From Lotus japonicus (lineage: Eukaryota > Streptophyta > Magnoliopsida > Fabales > Fabaceae), in contig NC_080041.1 in NCBI RefSeq assembly GCF_012489685.1, positions 23,189,802-23,253,801 of the forward strand: a DNA stretch of 64,000 nucleotides, written 5' to 3'. How positions within the stretch are numbered: the first letter of the stretch is position 1; each line of letters begins with the position of its first letter. Positions 42,516-54,434 of this stretch are shown here, piece by piece. The position numbers were made by a program, and so were the translations under genes. The notes beneath the pieces were generated by a model, which was not told the DNA's origin, ran no database searches, and was given only the letters and a program-made list of their open reading frames with translations.

Positions 42516-43274
42516 GGTTAATTTTTTAGTATATTAAAGCACATATTTTATATTTTATGTTTCTTTAATAAAAATTATTTTCAATTTATTTGGTGATTAT
42601 ATGTTTAAATAGTAGTGCACTCTCAATATTAAGTAAATTGATGAAAATATATAATTAGAGCTAAATACAATGTTTGTGTAAAATCATCTATAAAAGTAAA
42701 ACGACTTATATAAAGTGGTATTTATCTCTTGTTTTCATGTTTTGGCCATGAAATTAGTGTTTTCAGTTGAAACTTTATGGAAAGTGTGCTAATGAAAGTT
42801 TAATGTCGAAACATATTCTTAGTCACACATATAAAATTTATACTATATATTTATTGTATAATGAGTATTTATTTAGTTAATATGCAGTTTGTAAGAGCAT
42901 ATATTTTTTAACTTAATTATGTATTAAGATAATAAATTTATCTTATTCGATAAATTTTTATAGTTTTATAGAAAGTAAAAAATGATAAAACCTCATAAGA
43001 CAATTTGAAAACACAAATCTTTCAACCTAATGAATGTCTATTACAAAGGTTAAAATTAACTCTTTGGATCCGTGGGATTTCGTCCTTAAGGAATGCACTT
43101 TATGATAGACCTTTAACTTTCACTACACTTGAGTAGAATATGATTCTCTCAGTAGAGGATACATGTGGTTATGACAAATAAATTATAAGGACTTAATTAA
43201 AAAAGATTCTTAAACTCGTGTAGCATAATAATCTGCAAAAGTAAAAGTTGGTTAAGAATGATTATTATTTTTTA
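42516..43274. other. Helitron interior, AT-rich, no gene
   Basis: No coding signal or repeat structure noted. Confidence 0.4.
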
Positions 43275-44608
43275 GGCTTAAAAGCACATTTGGTCCCCCA
43301 AGATTGAGAGTTGTGCAAAATGAGTCCATAAACTATTTTTTTAGCATTTTCGGTCCCCCACGTTATCTCCGTTACCGTTACAATAGTTAGTCCTTCTGTT
43401 AAAATTCAAACAGATTTTTCCTCCGTGTGATTTTTTAACTGACGTGGAGGAGAGAGATGAAGGTTAGTAAGAGAGAGAAGGTTAAAATTTAAAAATATAT
43501 CAGAATTATAGTTTTATTCTTTATTTGATAAATTTAATATTTAATTAAAAATAAATAAAAAACCTAATCTCTCCAACCTTTCTAGAACCTTCAATATTTG
43601 CTATTCCCCACCCACCACCATCTTCTGCAATTCGTTACTTACCACCATCCAACTTTAAACCTTTATCTCAGATTTTCATCATCTTCACACTGCCTTCCAA
43701 CCCAGTAGCCACCGTACTCCCTTTCTCATCTTCCCTTTTCAGTCACCAACACACACGCGTTCAAAGCTAAAGAGGAGGAGCTGCTGCACATAGCAAAAGT
43801 GGTGGAGGAAAGCAAGGAATAATAAATTCGAGAAGTAGAGAGATCGAGACATGGAAACGGCTTCACAGGGCTAATGGTGGAGGTACGACCCGGAGCGGTG
43901 GTCATGGTGGTTTGGTGCGGCGGAGGCTGACTTAGGATGGAGTGATGGAAGAGATGAAGAAGAAATCGTGAGAGATCACATATGAGTTTGGGCATGTTGG
44001 CTATGGTTGTCTGAGAACTTGCTTTCAGATCTATTTTTTTTTATCGATTTACAAATCTTTCTTCATCTTCTTTCAATTTCCGCTTCCAATTCTTCACTTT
44101 TCCCCTTCCAATTTCTGGATTCACAGATTTCTTCCTCCTCCTCCTCCTCCTCCTCCTCCTCCTCCTCCTGTTTTGGCTTTCAATTCTTCGTTTTCTGCAA
44201 CAATGTTGGATTTTTCAGATTTCTTACAAATACTGCAAAATAGATTAAGGGATCTGAGGTGTTATGCATGTTCTCATATTGATGGAGGCTAGACCTGCAA
44301 CTTCAGGAGTTGTATCTGTGCTAATTTTTCAGATGTTCAATTGGAATTTGATGTTTGGGTTAGAATCGGACAGATGAAAAAGAAGACATCACGTGCCACG
44401 CACATGCTCTTTCTCTCACTCCTAATGTTGGCCACATCATTAAAATAATCCACATAGGATAGATCCGTCCGAATTTTGACGGAAAACAGCCCAAGGACCA
44501 ACTGTCGTAACGGGAGCAAACATGGGGTACGAGGAATGCTATAAAAATAGTTTAGGGACCACTCTTGAACAAAGGTGAAACATGGGGGACCAAAGGTGCT
44601 TTTAAGCC
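43275..44608. mobile_element. 1,334-bp MULE with 9-bp TSD (Pack-MULE-like)
   Basis: Ends GGCTTAAAAGCACATTTGGT and GACCAAAGGTGCTTTTAAGCC; TSD tatttttta at 43266-43274 and 44609-44617. The interior is much less AT-rich than its surroundings, with UTR-like CT-rich sequence and short ORFs (43726-43995 minus, 44007-44243 plus) that I cannot assign. Confidence 0.88.
44131..44169. repeat. (TCC)n microsatellite
   Basis: About twelve uninterrupted CTC/TCC trinucleotides inside the MULE. Confidence 0.95.
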
Positions 44609-45084
44609 TATTTTTTATCAATGAAGAAATATTGTAATGTATCAAATATGATTTCTTTTAGGAACTTTATTAAATACTTCATTGCATACTACATTTTATC
44701 TATTGTATATGAGTGCAATGATGATAAACCTCACAGGAGGTTATAAACACATATTAAATAATTATTATATAAAAAATATTTCTTAATTTTAAATCTATTT
44801 TATCTAAATTAATTAATTATAAATATTTGTCAACTCAAGTTATTTTTTAAAATTATAACTATTATTATTTAATCTATATATTTTTGTGAATATTTAATGT
44901 AGGTAGTATAAGTTTGTGCAAATGTCGTGCCTACTCTTTTTTCGCATATGTTTGTACCCTTCATGTTTCTCAAAATTGCAACGAATGCTCCTCTTTTACT
45001 CTGTCATTAAAACATGGACGATGTGGCTGTTAAATACCACCTTAGCATCCTACGTGGCGTGAAAAGTCGTTAAACAAAATTCTA

Positions 45085-45175
45085 AACTTGAAATTAGGGG
45101 TGAGAGGATTCGAACCCGGGACCTTGAACTCGCAAAACATCCACTTTACCAGTTAAGCTACATAATTAATTGGTT
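45085..45175 (-). repeat. tRNA-like SINE head
   Basis: On minus: TAGCTTAACTGG (A box) and GGTTCGAATCC (B box) with a non-tRNA middle. No acceptor stem pairing, so not a tRNA gene. Confidence 0.5.
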
Positions 45176-45901
45176 AAATCATGACCAAAGTTTTATTTAT
45201 ATCATCCTTATTCATCAGTATTCCACTTGTTCTTATCAGATTCTTCTTCATCATCTAGTTTATATCATCATTTTCTTCATCATCTTCATCCTCAACCACA
45301 TTGAAACCCAGATTTTTCCATCTCCAAGATCAAAGAAAAAAACATGCCAACGTTGATGGTACATCTTTAATATATCATGGAGAAACAAATAAACACAACT
45401 TTTGGTTCTGCCAACGCTGATGGTACATCTTTAGAGTCCGTCTATATGACTGACGCAAGATTAAATTCATTTTCGTCAGCCAAGTGGAAGAAGAGAGTTG
45501 AGTCAGCTTAGAGTTTGCTTTCATGGCGATAAAAGGGGAGTATAAGTGGAGCAATCGTGAAGTGTGGTGGAGCGATGATCGACACACTCATGATTCTCTT
45601 CAATGGCATGACCATTCCCAGCTCTTCATCTCCATCATTTGCTTTGTCCTCATGATAAATGCATAATTGATACATATTATTTGTTATTTTATGATCCTAA
45701 ATGTACCACTTTTATGCATTATTTTGGTGACTTAGCTCAATTCTAACCTTTCACACCTATTTGGATTTCTCTAACAAATTGACACGTGAAATTTGCTATC
45801 TAACAAATTGACACGTGGATTTTTTCTTATGAGATTGAACCAGGAGTTGTCACCTCACCAAATCAGCCTTATAGAAGTTATTCTTTTCTAATATATATTG
45901 A

Positions 45902-47382
45902 TTCGCCTTTTTATTCAAGTTGATTTATGATCTTTACTCATGCTTGAATAGGCTTTATGTTCATGACGTCTGAATTCGAAGTCTTATTCCCTTCTAATTG
46001 TCTTATCTAAGCGAGTGAATCAGTTGAAGCGATTGTGAATACTGTTCTAAAAAGTACGTCGATCTCTAACACCGATTGGTTGTTAGCTTTGAAGATTTTG
46101 TCTCTTAAGACTGTTCTAGTACTTCGAGGGGCGATGTTTCTTTCTTAACTTGAACAAATCAAATTTTGGACGATCGTCCGGTAGAGGATATAGGATTCCA
46201 AACTCACGATTGTGAGTTGAGTATCTACTCAGATACTTGAATAATTATTGAATTAATCACTTGTGATCGATGAATGTTTGATGCACTTTCCTATTATAAC
46301 CTGAAGGCTAGCATTTTTCTCATATGATAATCCAATCTTTTATTTCACTCTTGATAATCCATCAACCAGCCCACCCCCTCTTTACTTTCTTTCATCTCTA
46401 AATTCGGTTTATAATCCAATTTAGTCCAGGAGAGAAGGATCCTGGTGTTACACTTTGTACTGCACTAATAAGTTTGATTGCATAATTACTTTGACACGCA
46501 CCCGCGACAGTGCTTTCGTCACCTCCCCTCCAGAACCGCACCTAGAACCTTCAAACATCCGAAACCTCCCTCCTCCTCTCACATCTCTACACCACACTTA
46601 CCCATCCATCGAGATTGGACCTCCATCTCTTCTCAACCTAGATCACCCCTCCCTCTGTCAAAACCTAGATAATCGCGCCCCCCCTGTTGAACAGATGATG
46701 GGTCAGCTCATTGAGGAAGAAGAAGGGATTTCGCTCCAAGGAAAATCTAGCTCACCTCTTCAAAAAATCTTTGGCGATGGCCCAGTCTAGCCTCTAATTA
46801 GGAGCCACCGTTGAATGAGACCATGTAGAAAGCGGTGCAGGTCTTCCCAGCAAGTTTGTTCAAAAGTACTTCCATTTTTCATTTTAGATTTGTTTGCAAT
46901 ATGGGACCAAGTTTTGGTTTTCTGCAGGTTCTAGAACTTATGTTCATGATGGGTGTGGAGTAAGTTGATGTTGATGATATTATGGTTAAGAATATGAATT
47001 CCAAATGTAGGAAGAAATAAGGGGTGGGAAAAGAGGATCGGATTTAAATTGATGGAGATGATATTAAAGGATTTTGAAGGAAAATTCGTTCTGAAGAAGA
47101 TGTGGGTTTAGTTTATGGATTTAGGGGCTTGGTATTTGGGTGGTGGAGGAAGATGAAGGTGATGGCGATGGCGATGGTTGTGGTTCTGGGTTGGGTGCCA
47201 CGAAGAAAATGATCTCAAAATAAAATCAAGAAGATTAGACATTAGACTTAGGCATTTAAGATTAGGATTTTGTAAAACATATTCTTTTCTAATTAACAGA
47301 TTTTTTAAATATTAATTATCTATGTATAATCCAAATTTTAATTGAAATTAAACGTGTTAGCCCCGTCAGTTTTATTAATAAA
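45902..47382. other. Host sequence between two Helitrons
   Basis: Contains an ORF (46455-46790 plus, proline-rich, 111 codons) without recognisable domains. Not called as a gene. Confidence 0.4.
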
Positions 47383-47628
47383 CTAGATATTATACCCGTG
47401 CGTTGCACGGGTTTATTTATAATATTTTTTAATATTATATGAAATTTACTATAGAGTAATTATCTAAAAATAAATATGAAAATATTTCTTAATATAAATA
47501 TAATAGAAAAAATTATTGTGTTTAGACATCTAACTAAAGAGTATTAGAGTTTTTCTATGCATTAAATTGCTTGTATTAGAGTTCTCTTTATGTAAATAAA
47601 TGATATTACTGTAATTTAATAAATTTTT

Positions 47629-47820
47629 GGATTAATGATCAAATTAGTCCTTGAGTTTGTAAGCGAGTTTAATTTTAGTTCATCTGAAAAAAATTACGTT
47701 TAGTGGCAGTCATTTTTACAATTACTCACAGTTTTTGACTACCACTAAACTTCATCTATCCTCATAGTAACTAAAATCAAACTCGCTTACAAACTCAAGG
47801 ATTAATTTGACCATTAACCC
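47629..47820. mobile_element. 192-bp MULE-type MITE with 9-bp TSD
   Basis: Ends ggattaatgatcaaattagt and its imperfect complement, continuing cttgagtttgtaagcgagtt. TSD taaattttt at 47620-47628 and 47821-47829. Confidence 0.9.
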
Positions 47821-48535
47821 TAAATTTTTTGAAAAGTAAAACATTATTAATAACATAAGAAAACTTGAGAAAATATTTTTACTATTATATAATAGGTCAA
47901 AAAACACACTTGAAAGTATTTTCTTCAAATAATACACGCATGCAATACATTTAATAATAAATAATTTATAGAGACATTTATTTAATTTTTAAAATATTTT
48001 TCTAGAGTGTTCATTAATAAATTTTATTATTTAATTTAAATTATTAATATTTTCTACATATAAATATGTTTATTAATTTTTCCCTCAATTTATGATTGAT
48101 AGTTAATATTCTAACTATTGTTAAAAACTACTTAATAATTTTTTTTTATAAGAAACTGAAAAGTTGACAATTAATAGTTAATAAAATTAATAACATAAAA
48201 TATTCATCAATAATTTATTATTATCATTATTAAGACAAATCGCAAATAAATTTAAAATTATTTTTAAAATAACACGCAACTACATTATAGTTAATTTAAA
48301 CAACATACAAAATCATTTCATATTTAAAAGTAAATTTCGAAATATATATTTACAAAAAGCATTCAACCATTAACTAATTTCAATATCTAACATGTTTATT
48401 TTATTTAAAATATATTACTTGGTGCTATTTTATCTTCTTTTTTTCAACCTTAGGTTGATAATTAATTGAAATGAAAATGGAAATAAAAATTAATTTATCT
48501 TGCCAGTAATGTAGAACTCAAGTCAAATATTATGT

Positions 48536-48569
<34 letters not shown>

Positions 48570-48918
48570 GCTTATTAACATGATATCTAACTTTAGTATT
48601 TAATTTGTTATTTATACATAAAATGTAGTAATAAGTTTTATTGGTTAATTTTTAAAATTCATACTTATGATTAGTAATTAAAATTAAAATTATTATTTTA
48701 ATTTTAACATATAAGAATTTGATTTTTTTTCAATTAGTTATAAATATAAAAGTTATTTTTACTATATATTTTTATTAATGTAAAGGTAGTCAATTTAAAT
48801 TATTATTATTAAAAAATTCCTCAAGTTATAATTAATAATTAAAATCTAATTAATATTAAAAGTTATTTTAAAATATGGGAAATCGAAAAGTTTAACAATT
48901 ATTTATTAATATAATAAA
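47821..48918. other. Helitron interior, very AT-rich
   Basis: No gene. (TA)n tracts near 48536-48570. Confidence 0.45.
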
Positions 48919-49450
48919 GGCTTAATTGCACTTTTGGTCCCCCAACTATTGTCTTCCTGCGAAAATCGTCCTCAAACTTCAAAATTAGCAAAAAATGTCC
49001 TCCAACTATACATGCAGTTGCACTTTTGGTCTGTCGTTTACCTTCCGTGAGAAAACTAACGTGAGAATCTGATGTGGCTCCCTCACGCGTGTCTCACGTG
49101 ACTTTCTTCAGAGAGCTTGATGACTGGACAAGTCACATGCTTCTCACGTGACTCTAAAAGGCTCCAACGGTCATCTCCCTCCTCCATCCTCTTCTTCACC
49201 ATGGAACCCTTTTAGAGTCACGTGAGAAGCAGGTGACTTGTTCAGTCATCAAGCTCTCTAAGAAAAGTCACGTGAGACACGCGTGAGGGAGCCACATCAG
49301 CTTCTCACGTTAGTTTTCTCACGAAAGGCAAACAGCGGACCAAAAGTGCAACGACATGTATAGTTAGAGGATGTGTTTTGCTAATTTTGAAGTTTGGGGA
49401 CGATTTTCGCAGGGAGGCAATAGTTGGGGGACCAAAAATGCAATTAAGCC
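48919..49450. mobile_element. 532-bp foldback MULE with 9-bp TSD
   Basis: Ends GGCTTAATTGCACTTTTGGT and the complement. TSD tataataaa at 48910-48918 and 49451-49459. Both arms (about 235 bp) are inverted copies containing agtcacgtgagaagc and acgcgtgagggagccacat; the loop is about 50 bp near 49185. Confidence 0.92.
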
Positions 49451-49551
49451 TATAATAAATAATAAAGTAGATGTTGTTTTTTTTAGTTTCGTATTTAATT
49501 ATTTAATGTATTTAATGCAAATGTAAACTAATTAATGCAAAAATTCAAGTG

Positions 49552-49556
<5 letters not shown>

Positions 49557-49588
<32 letters not shown>
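49557..49588. repeat. (TA)n microsatellite
   Basis: About 16 TA units at the tentative 5' end of the Helitron. Confidence 0.9.
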
Positions 49589-49590
<2 letters not shown>

Positions 49591-49890
49591 TTAATGATAT
49601 GACAAGTGTAAGTTAGGCATCTCAGCCTCCATTGATTGAGGACTAAAATCATTCCATTGTACATGGGATACAAATGCAACTTTGCTCCAATGAGAGACTA
49701 AAGTTATCAGGCGATATAGTTGGAGGAAAAAAACATATTTAGCCCTTAATTTATATAATTGAAATGAATTACTCTCTCCGTTCCTTATTATAAGACCATT
49801 TTTGAGTGTTTTTCTTGTTTCTAAATATAAGTCCATTTACATTAATATCAATGGAGCATTAATAATTTTTTTTTCAAGACTATCCTCATA

Positions 49891-50955
49891 TCAATCAATA
49901 TATATATTAGAAAAGAACAACTTCTAGCATGACGTGTCGCTCTCACAAGCCAAGTTAGTGACGTGTCGCTTCGAGATTAATTCTCACTTAATTATTTACA
50001 CGTCAGCTTTTCCACCTATTAATTCTCATTTAATAATTTACACATCAGCTTTTCCACCTTGACCCTATTTGCCACATGTGCCATGATTTTCCGCGTACGT
50101 GTGAGATGACATCAGCTTTTTTAGGGTTATAATTCAATCTCAACCTCAACCCTCATATTTTACCCCAACCTTCTACCAGCCTGTTTCTCTATCCCGCCGG
50201 CTCCTCTACCCATCAACCTCCTCCACGACCTCATCCCAGCCTCTTTCTCTATCCCATGGATCTCACGGTTTGCAGCAACAAGCCAACAACAACTCTCAAG
50301 GCTCAACTCAGGGTTTCAAAGAAATCAATGGAAATATGGAATCAAAGCTTTTACTTGCAAAATCAAGGCAAGGCTGTGCGAAGCAGAGGTGTGGTCAGGG
50401 GCGGTGTCGCCGGGGCTGCGCCGCTGCGGTCGTGAGAGACAGAGAGAGGTCAGAGGAGAAGGAGGGAGGTAAGAAATCAGAGAAGAGATCAAAATGGAAA
50501 AATCAAATCAAAGCTGATAGTGGCAGGCGACGGCGGCGGCGGGCGACGAAGGACGGAAGGTTGAGACTCTTATGCAGCTATTCTTTGCAAATGCATTTGA
50601 GGTAGTTGTCTGATAGTGGCACTACCCCCAATTTCAATGGGTGGATTTGTTTGTTTGTACTGTCATGAAATTGAAACCCCTTTTTAGAATTTCTCCATTC
50701 TCATTTGGGTTTTGATTTTTTTTTTTGCTACAGGATTATTTCAGACATGGATCCAAGTCGGAGCTGGGCTGCGCATATTGGTATTTTTCTTTTATCTTTT
50801 GTCAGTTGGGATTTTTTCTGCATCTGTGTTCATAGTGAACTTTACTAATTCTGCTCATAATCTCATGCTTACTATTTTTTTAATGATTGGGAAATTGAGG
50901 TTTTAATTTTTTTGGCAGTTTGTTTGGAAGAGGAAGGTGGTTCTGGCTACAGGGG
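49891..50955 (+). other. Helitron 5' part, gene-like but unassigned
   Basis: 50080-50640 is GC-richer, with a leader-like CT-rich segment, an ORF at 50270-50605 (Arg-rich, no known domain) and a further exon-like start MDPSRSWAAHIG after 50746. Not recognised. Confidence 0.35.
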
Positions 50956-50958
50956 CAA

Positions 50959-51039
50959 CTGGATGATGGGTTCAAGTGGAGAAAGTATGGAAAGAAGATG
51001 GTGAAAAAAAATCTCAATCCAAAGTATATATGCTTCTAA
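50959..51039 (+). pseudogene. WRKY transcription factor exon fragment (WRKYGKK variant)
   Basis: In the frame starting 50959: [20 protein letters not shown], then PKYICF and a stop at 51037. The WRKY domain of plant transcription factors reads [26 protein letters not shown] in the group IIc members with WRKYGKK (Arabidopsis WRKY50/51 type); the heptapeptide contacts W-box DNA. Here it is preserved, but the following beta-strand is decayed (KYICF for NYYRC) and the zinc ligands (second Cys, HxH) are missing. It is preceded by sequence in another frame, so it is an isolated exon piece inside the Helitron, on the Helitron's strand. Confidence 0.8.
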
Positions 51040-51089
51040 TATTGTTTAGTAATAGCACTGCATTTTTTAAGAAGATGATGATAACTTCC

Positions 51090-51317
51090 TCCATCAGCTA
51101 CACAAACACTGTTGTTGTTCACCTTAATGAGTTCCCTTGGGTATGTATATATATATAAATGCCATGTGCTCATGAACATTGTTTGTGTTAATTGTGTGCC
51201 TAATCTAATTGATTGGTATTTCATTTCAGGCTTCCTTTGATCATTATTTGGAAGACAAGGGAAGAGTAATCCGAGTCTTATTTCCAAAAAAATCAACAAC
51301 CGAGCAGCTTAACCAGG
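51090..51317 (+). pseudogene. Unrecognised captured exons
   Basis: Exon-like frame SSISYTNTVVVHLNEFPW, then after a cag acceptor (about 51229) ASFDHYLEDKGRVIRVLFPK and STTEQLNQ, ending at a gtacta donor (51318). Codon usage and splice borders look real, but I cannot name the family. Confidence 0.45.
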
Positions 51318-51954
51318 TACTAGCTATTCTTTTTCTAATTGATGTTGGTTTCTAGCACATTAGACTTATCCAGCAGATTAGATTGAAAAAGTTTACAAAC
51401 TATAAGATTTATAAACTGATTAGATTTGTTTTCCTTTGGCTGTTGTTGTTTGTATTTGTGTATAATTTTCAAATTGATATGTTTTGTTTTTATATTCTAA
51501 ATTAAATGATTGATATTATGATTTGTTTTGGCTAATTTAGAAGATAAGATTTATAAACTGATTAGATTTGTTTTCTTTATGTTACTGGCTTTGAATGAAT
51601 TGTATGGAATAATGATGTTAGTGTTCAATTGGGGTCTTCATGCCATTTGCATTTGTAATGATATAACATTGTTGTTTTGTTTTTAGCTCTACTTTTCTCC
51701 AAATTCATTTACTTTGATTGGTAAAACTGTTTCGAATGAATCCTTTTTAATGTCTGTCATTGTTTTATCTGTTTTGATGAGAAGTGGTGTGATAAATACC
51801 TATCAAAGTGTTCATATGAGTTTTTTTATCAAAATAAGGAAAACTATTCTGTTAGGGAAAAAGTCATGAAAGAAAGCTGTAATTCCTGCATATTGTTTGG
51901 CTTTCAATTGGGAGTCAATTGTTTACATGCTCTTTCCTTTTCATATTATATGTT

Positions 51955-52067
51955 TAGGGTGACTGAGGAAGTGGTGAATGAAGCTGAAAAGAATATTGGT
52001 GATGAGAAGCCTGCAGGCGAGGAAGAGGTAGCAGATGTAAACAAGGAAAACCCTGTTAATGAAACAG
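51955..52067 (+). pseudogene. Probable RGG/HABP4-type RNA-binding protein fragment
   Basis: Frame VTEEVVNEAEKNIGDEKP...AGEEEVADVNKENPVNE. Plant RGGA/PAI-RBP1-like proteins have a similar acidic segment ('..EEKPAEEEAADxNKEAPxNE..') before 'EPEDKEMTLEEYEKVLEE'; that continuation is not found here. The match rests on low-complexity acidic sequence, so it is only a suggestion. Confidence 0.4.
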
Positions 52068-53167
52068 TGAGGGGCCTCTATACTTTCATATTAGTAAAAC
52101 AGGAGAGGTAAAAACTTATTTGAAAAGGAAGTAGATGGGTGCTGACCAAACACTACCATTAATATCTCCTCCAAATTGAAGAGAAGTTTATAAGAATTTT
52201 AACTTGGATGTTTTTCCTATGTTGGATAATTTTAGTTATACATCAATACTATAAATTTTAAAGGATAAAAGAAGGGAGAACAAAAATACAGTTTCCTTGA
52301 ACTGAGACCCACTGAAACGTTAGAAAGCAAATTGAGCTGTTTTGCCTGACTTATTAATAGGTTTGCAGCACTTGCTTGACAATTTTGGTGTTGAATATAC
52401 ACTGCAGGAGTCCCTGAGCAAGGTAGATGAGCTGCTTACAAAATTATGGGAATTTGCTGATTGTCCACGTGAAGCTACTTTATCTCAATGGTGAGTGCTC
52501 CTTCATCAATGGATCGTTGCTCCCTGGGAGTATCAGTAAAAGAGAAAGGTAGCATGCTCTAGCTCTTTGTTATTATGGAGCAGGTAAGGACATGGTAGCA
52601 CTGACTCTTCTCAGAAATTTTTTGAGTAGTAGAGCAACATATCTACCTCTGATTTTACACTGTTAACAAAGCCTGACATTGTCTGCTCAGAGAGATAAGC
52701 CTTCATCAAACTTTGTAGTTAGATTGTTCATGTTTTTTGTTTTTATTGTGAGATGATAACTTCTGATTCATGATGCTTGCTATCTGTTTAAGCATGCACA
52801 GAACTAACCTTTAATTGAGGTAGTGTTTTCTATATAAATTAGACTATAGCATAACATGTGAATCCTTTTCTACATTTGGTGCATATTTGTAAAGAATAGA
52901 GCAAAGAATTACATTAGACAATGTTTGGCCAAACTTCTCCATCAATATTTTGAGATGCTTTCAGCGTCATTATGTAAATACACTACAGATGTTGAGGATA
53001 CGATAACTGGATTCAGAGGAGAGGTGGCAAACTGTTTGAGATGGTGAGACATTCTTCCCACTTTATTGTTTGTAAACAGATTGGAGAGGGTTTTCAAGTG
53101 TGAAAATAGCATGTAGGTTTTCTGCCCTTTTCATACTTTCTGATATATTTTGCGGAGGCCTTTAACC
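52068..53167 (+). other. Helitron interior with two exon-like pieces
   Basis: 52408-52491 reads ESLSKVDELLTKLWEFADCP, then REATLSQW before gtgagt. About 52985-53043 reads DVEDTITGFRGEVANCLRW before gtgaga. Neither is recognised. Confidence 0.35.
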
Positions 53168-54434
53168 TACACAAGTAAAAACTTGTGTAGAGTTGCACAA
53201 GCCACTTTTTACCTATCATAGCAGGTTTTCAGATTTTTTTTTTAAAAAATAATTCAAAAACATATTTATTAGTGTATTAGTGAATTAGTTAATTCAGGAT
53301 TTAGGTTAATCTCATCACCATCTTCAACCTTCTTTCATCATATATCTTCATCATCTAACATCAAAAAAATCCATGAAACTAAATTTATTCACATCAATTT
53401 TATCATTCTTGCATAACTTTTATTCCCCAACAACAACAAAAACTGAAAAAAAACAAATTATTTATTATCATCCACATAATTCCAGATTCAACAACACATT
53501 ACAATCAATAACAAAAAACAAGAATAGAGGATGATGGTAAGGTTCACGTTTTCTGTACAACTTGGAAAAAGAAAAAAAAAAAAGACAAGAACCCAGGGGA
53601 GGTTCACGAACAACTGGAAGGAGAAGACTCCGTCCATTTTTTTTTCCTGTTTGTTTTCCTGTGTGTTTTCAGGAGGAAGGAGAAGACTCGGACCATGGCT
53701 GGGTAATCTCCGCCGCTGGGCAGGTCATGAGGTTGAAGATCAACAGCGAAGATTCCAAATCTGGGGCGGATCGATTGAGGTTCGGGGTGGGAGGGGTGCT
53801 GCACGGTATGGCAGGGAAAGAGATAGAGGGGTAGAGAAGGAGATTGTGGAAGGGAAGGTCGCAAACCCCCAACCCCACCAAACCCACAACCAACCTCACC
53901 CCATAACCACCCCCACCGCAACCCAGACCAGCAAACCACAGCCCACTCGAACCCAGAACCCACGCACACCCAACCTCACCCCATCCCCAACGCAACCCAC
54001 AGTGCAAATCGACCCCCACCCCAGATTTGAAACCCAACCCGCCGCTCTGCTCCGCCGTCGTCACCCAACCCCCAGATCTGAAGTTGAAGTTGTGGGTTTT
54101 TTGGAAGCAGATTTGAAGGTGTGGAAGGGAAAGGATGATCAAAGATGGGAAAGGATGACCAGAGAGAAAATATTAAAGGACATGAGAACAAGATTTGAAG
54201 GGTGGTCGAAGGGAAATGATGACCACAGATTTGAATTTGAAGGGTGACGGTGGTGAAGTTGAAGATGAGAGAGAAGATGAAATGTGTGTGAGAGAAAGGG
54301 TGTGTGATTAAAGGATAATTGATTAATTAATAAAATAAGTTTTTTGAATTATTTTTTTATAAAAAAAACCGGAAAACCTACACTAACAGGTAAAAAGTGA
54401 CTTGTGTAACTATGCACAAGTTTTTACTTGTGCA
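53168..54434. mobile_element. Nested 1.27-kb TIR element (MULE-like) inside the Helitron
   Basis: Termini cacaagtaaaaacttgtg.a.agtt.cacaag.cactttttacct face each other as inverted repeats of about 75 bp, continuing into ggtttt. A target duplication was not resolved. The interior contains an unusually GC-rich region (53580-54150) with overlapping ORFs on both strands (238 codons at 53531-54247, 157 codons on minus); none resembles a known family. Confidence 0.75.

Larger units (their letters stand above)
42150..45901 (-). mobile_element. Helitron, subfamily A, reverse orientation, 3,752 bp with nested MULE
   Basis: 3' end on minus: hairpin CCCGTGC-AAC-GCACGGG (42162-42178), then CTAG (42150-42153), next base T. 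5' end on minus: TCAATATATATTAGAAAAGA followed by ATAACTTCTA (from 45901), which matches the 5' end of the Helitron at 49891. Host junction A|T. It contains a SINE, the MULE 43275-44608 and a tRNA-like segment. No Rep/helicase: non-autonomous. Confidence 0.8.
47383..49590 (-). mobile_element. Helitron, subfamily A, reverse orientation (5' end tentative)
   Basis: 3' end on minus: hairpin CCCGTGC-AAC-GCACGGG (47395-47411) and CTAG (47383-47386), next base T. The 5' end is placed at 49590 because TC followed by a long TA run fits a Helitron start with T beside it, but this end does not resemble the other two subfamily-A starts. Contains two MULE-type elements. Confidence 0.6.

Noticed and set aside
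45085..45175. tRNA gene on the minus strand
   Set aside because: A and B boxes are present, but no acceptor stem and no valid anticodon arm can be formed; better read as SINE-derived.
46455..46790. 111-codon proline-rich ORF as a gene
   Set aside because: No recognisable domain, splice context or neighbouring exon; composition explains the open frame.
53531..54247. 238-codon protein gene
   Set aside because: No domain, strongly skewed composition (Thr/Pro/Gln repeats from ccccaacccca-like DNA), overlapping ORFs on the other strand, and it lies inside a nested transposon.
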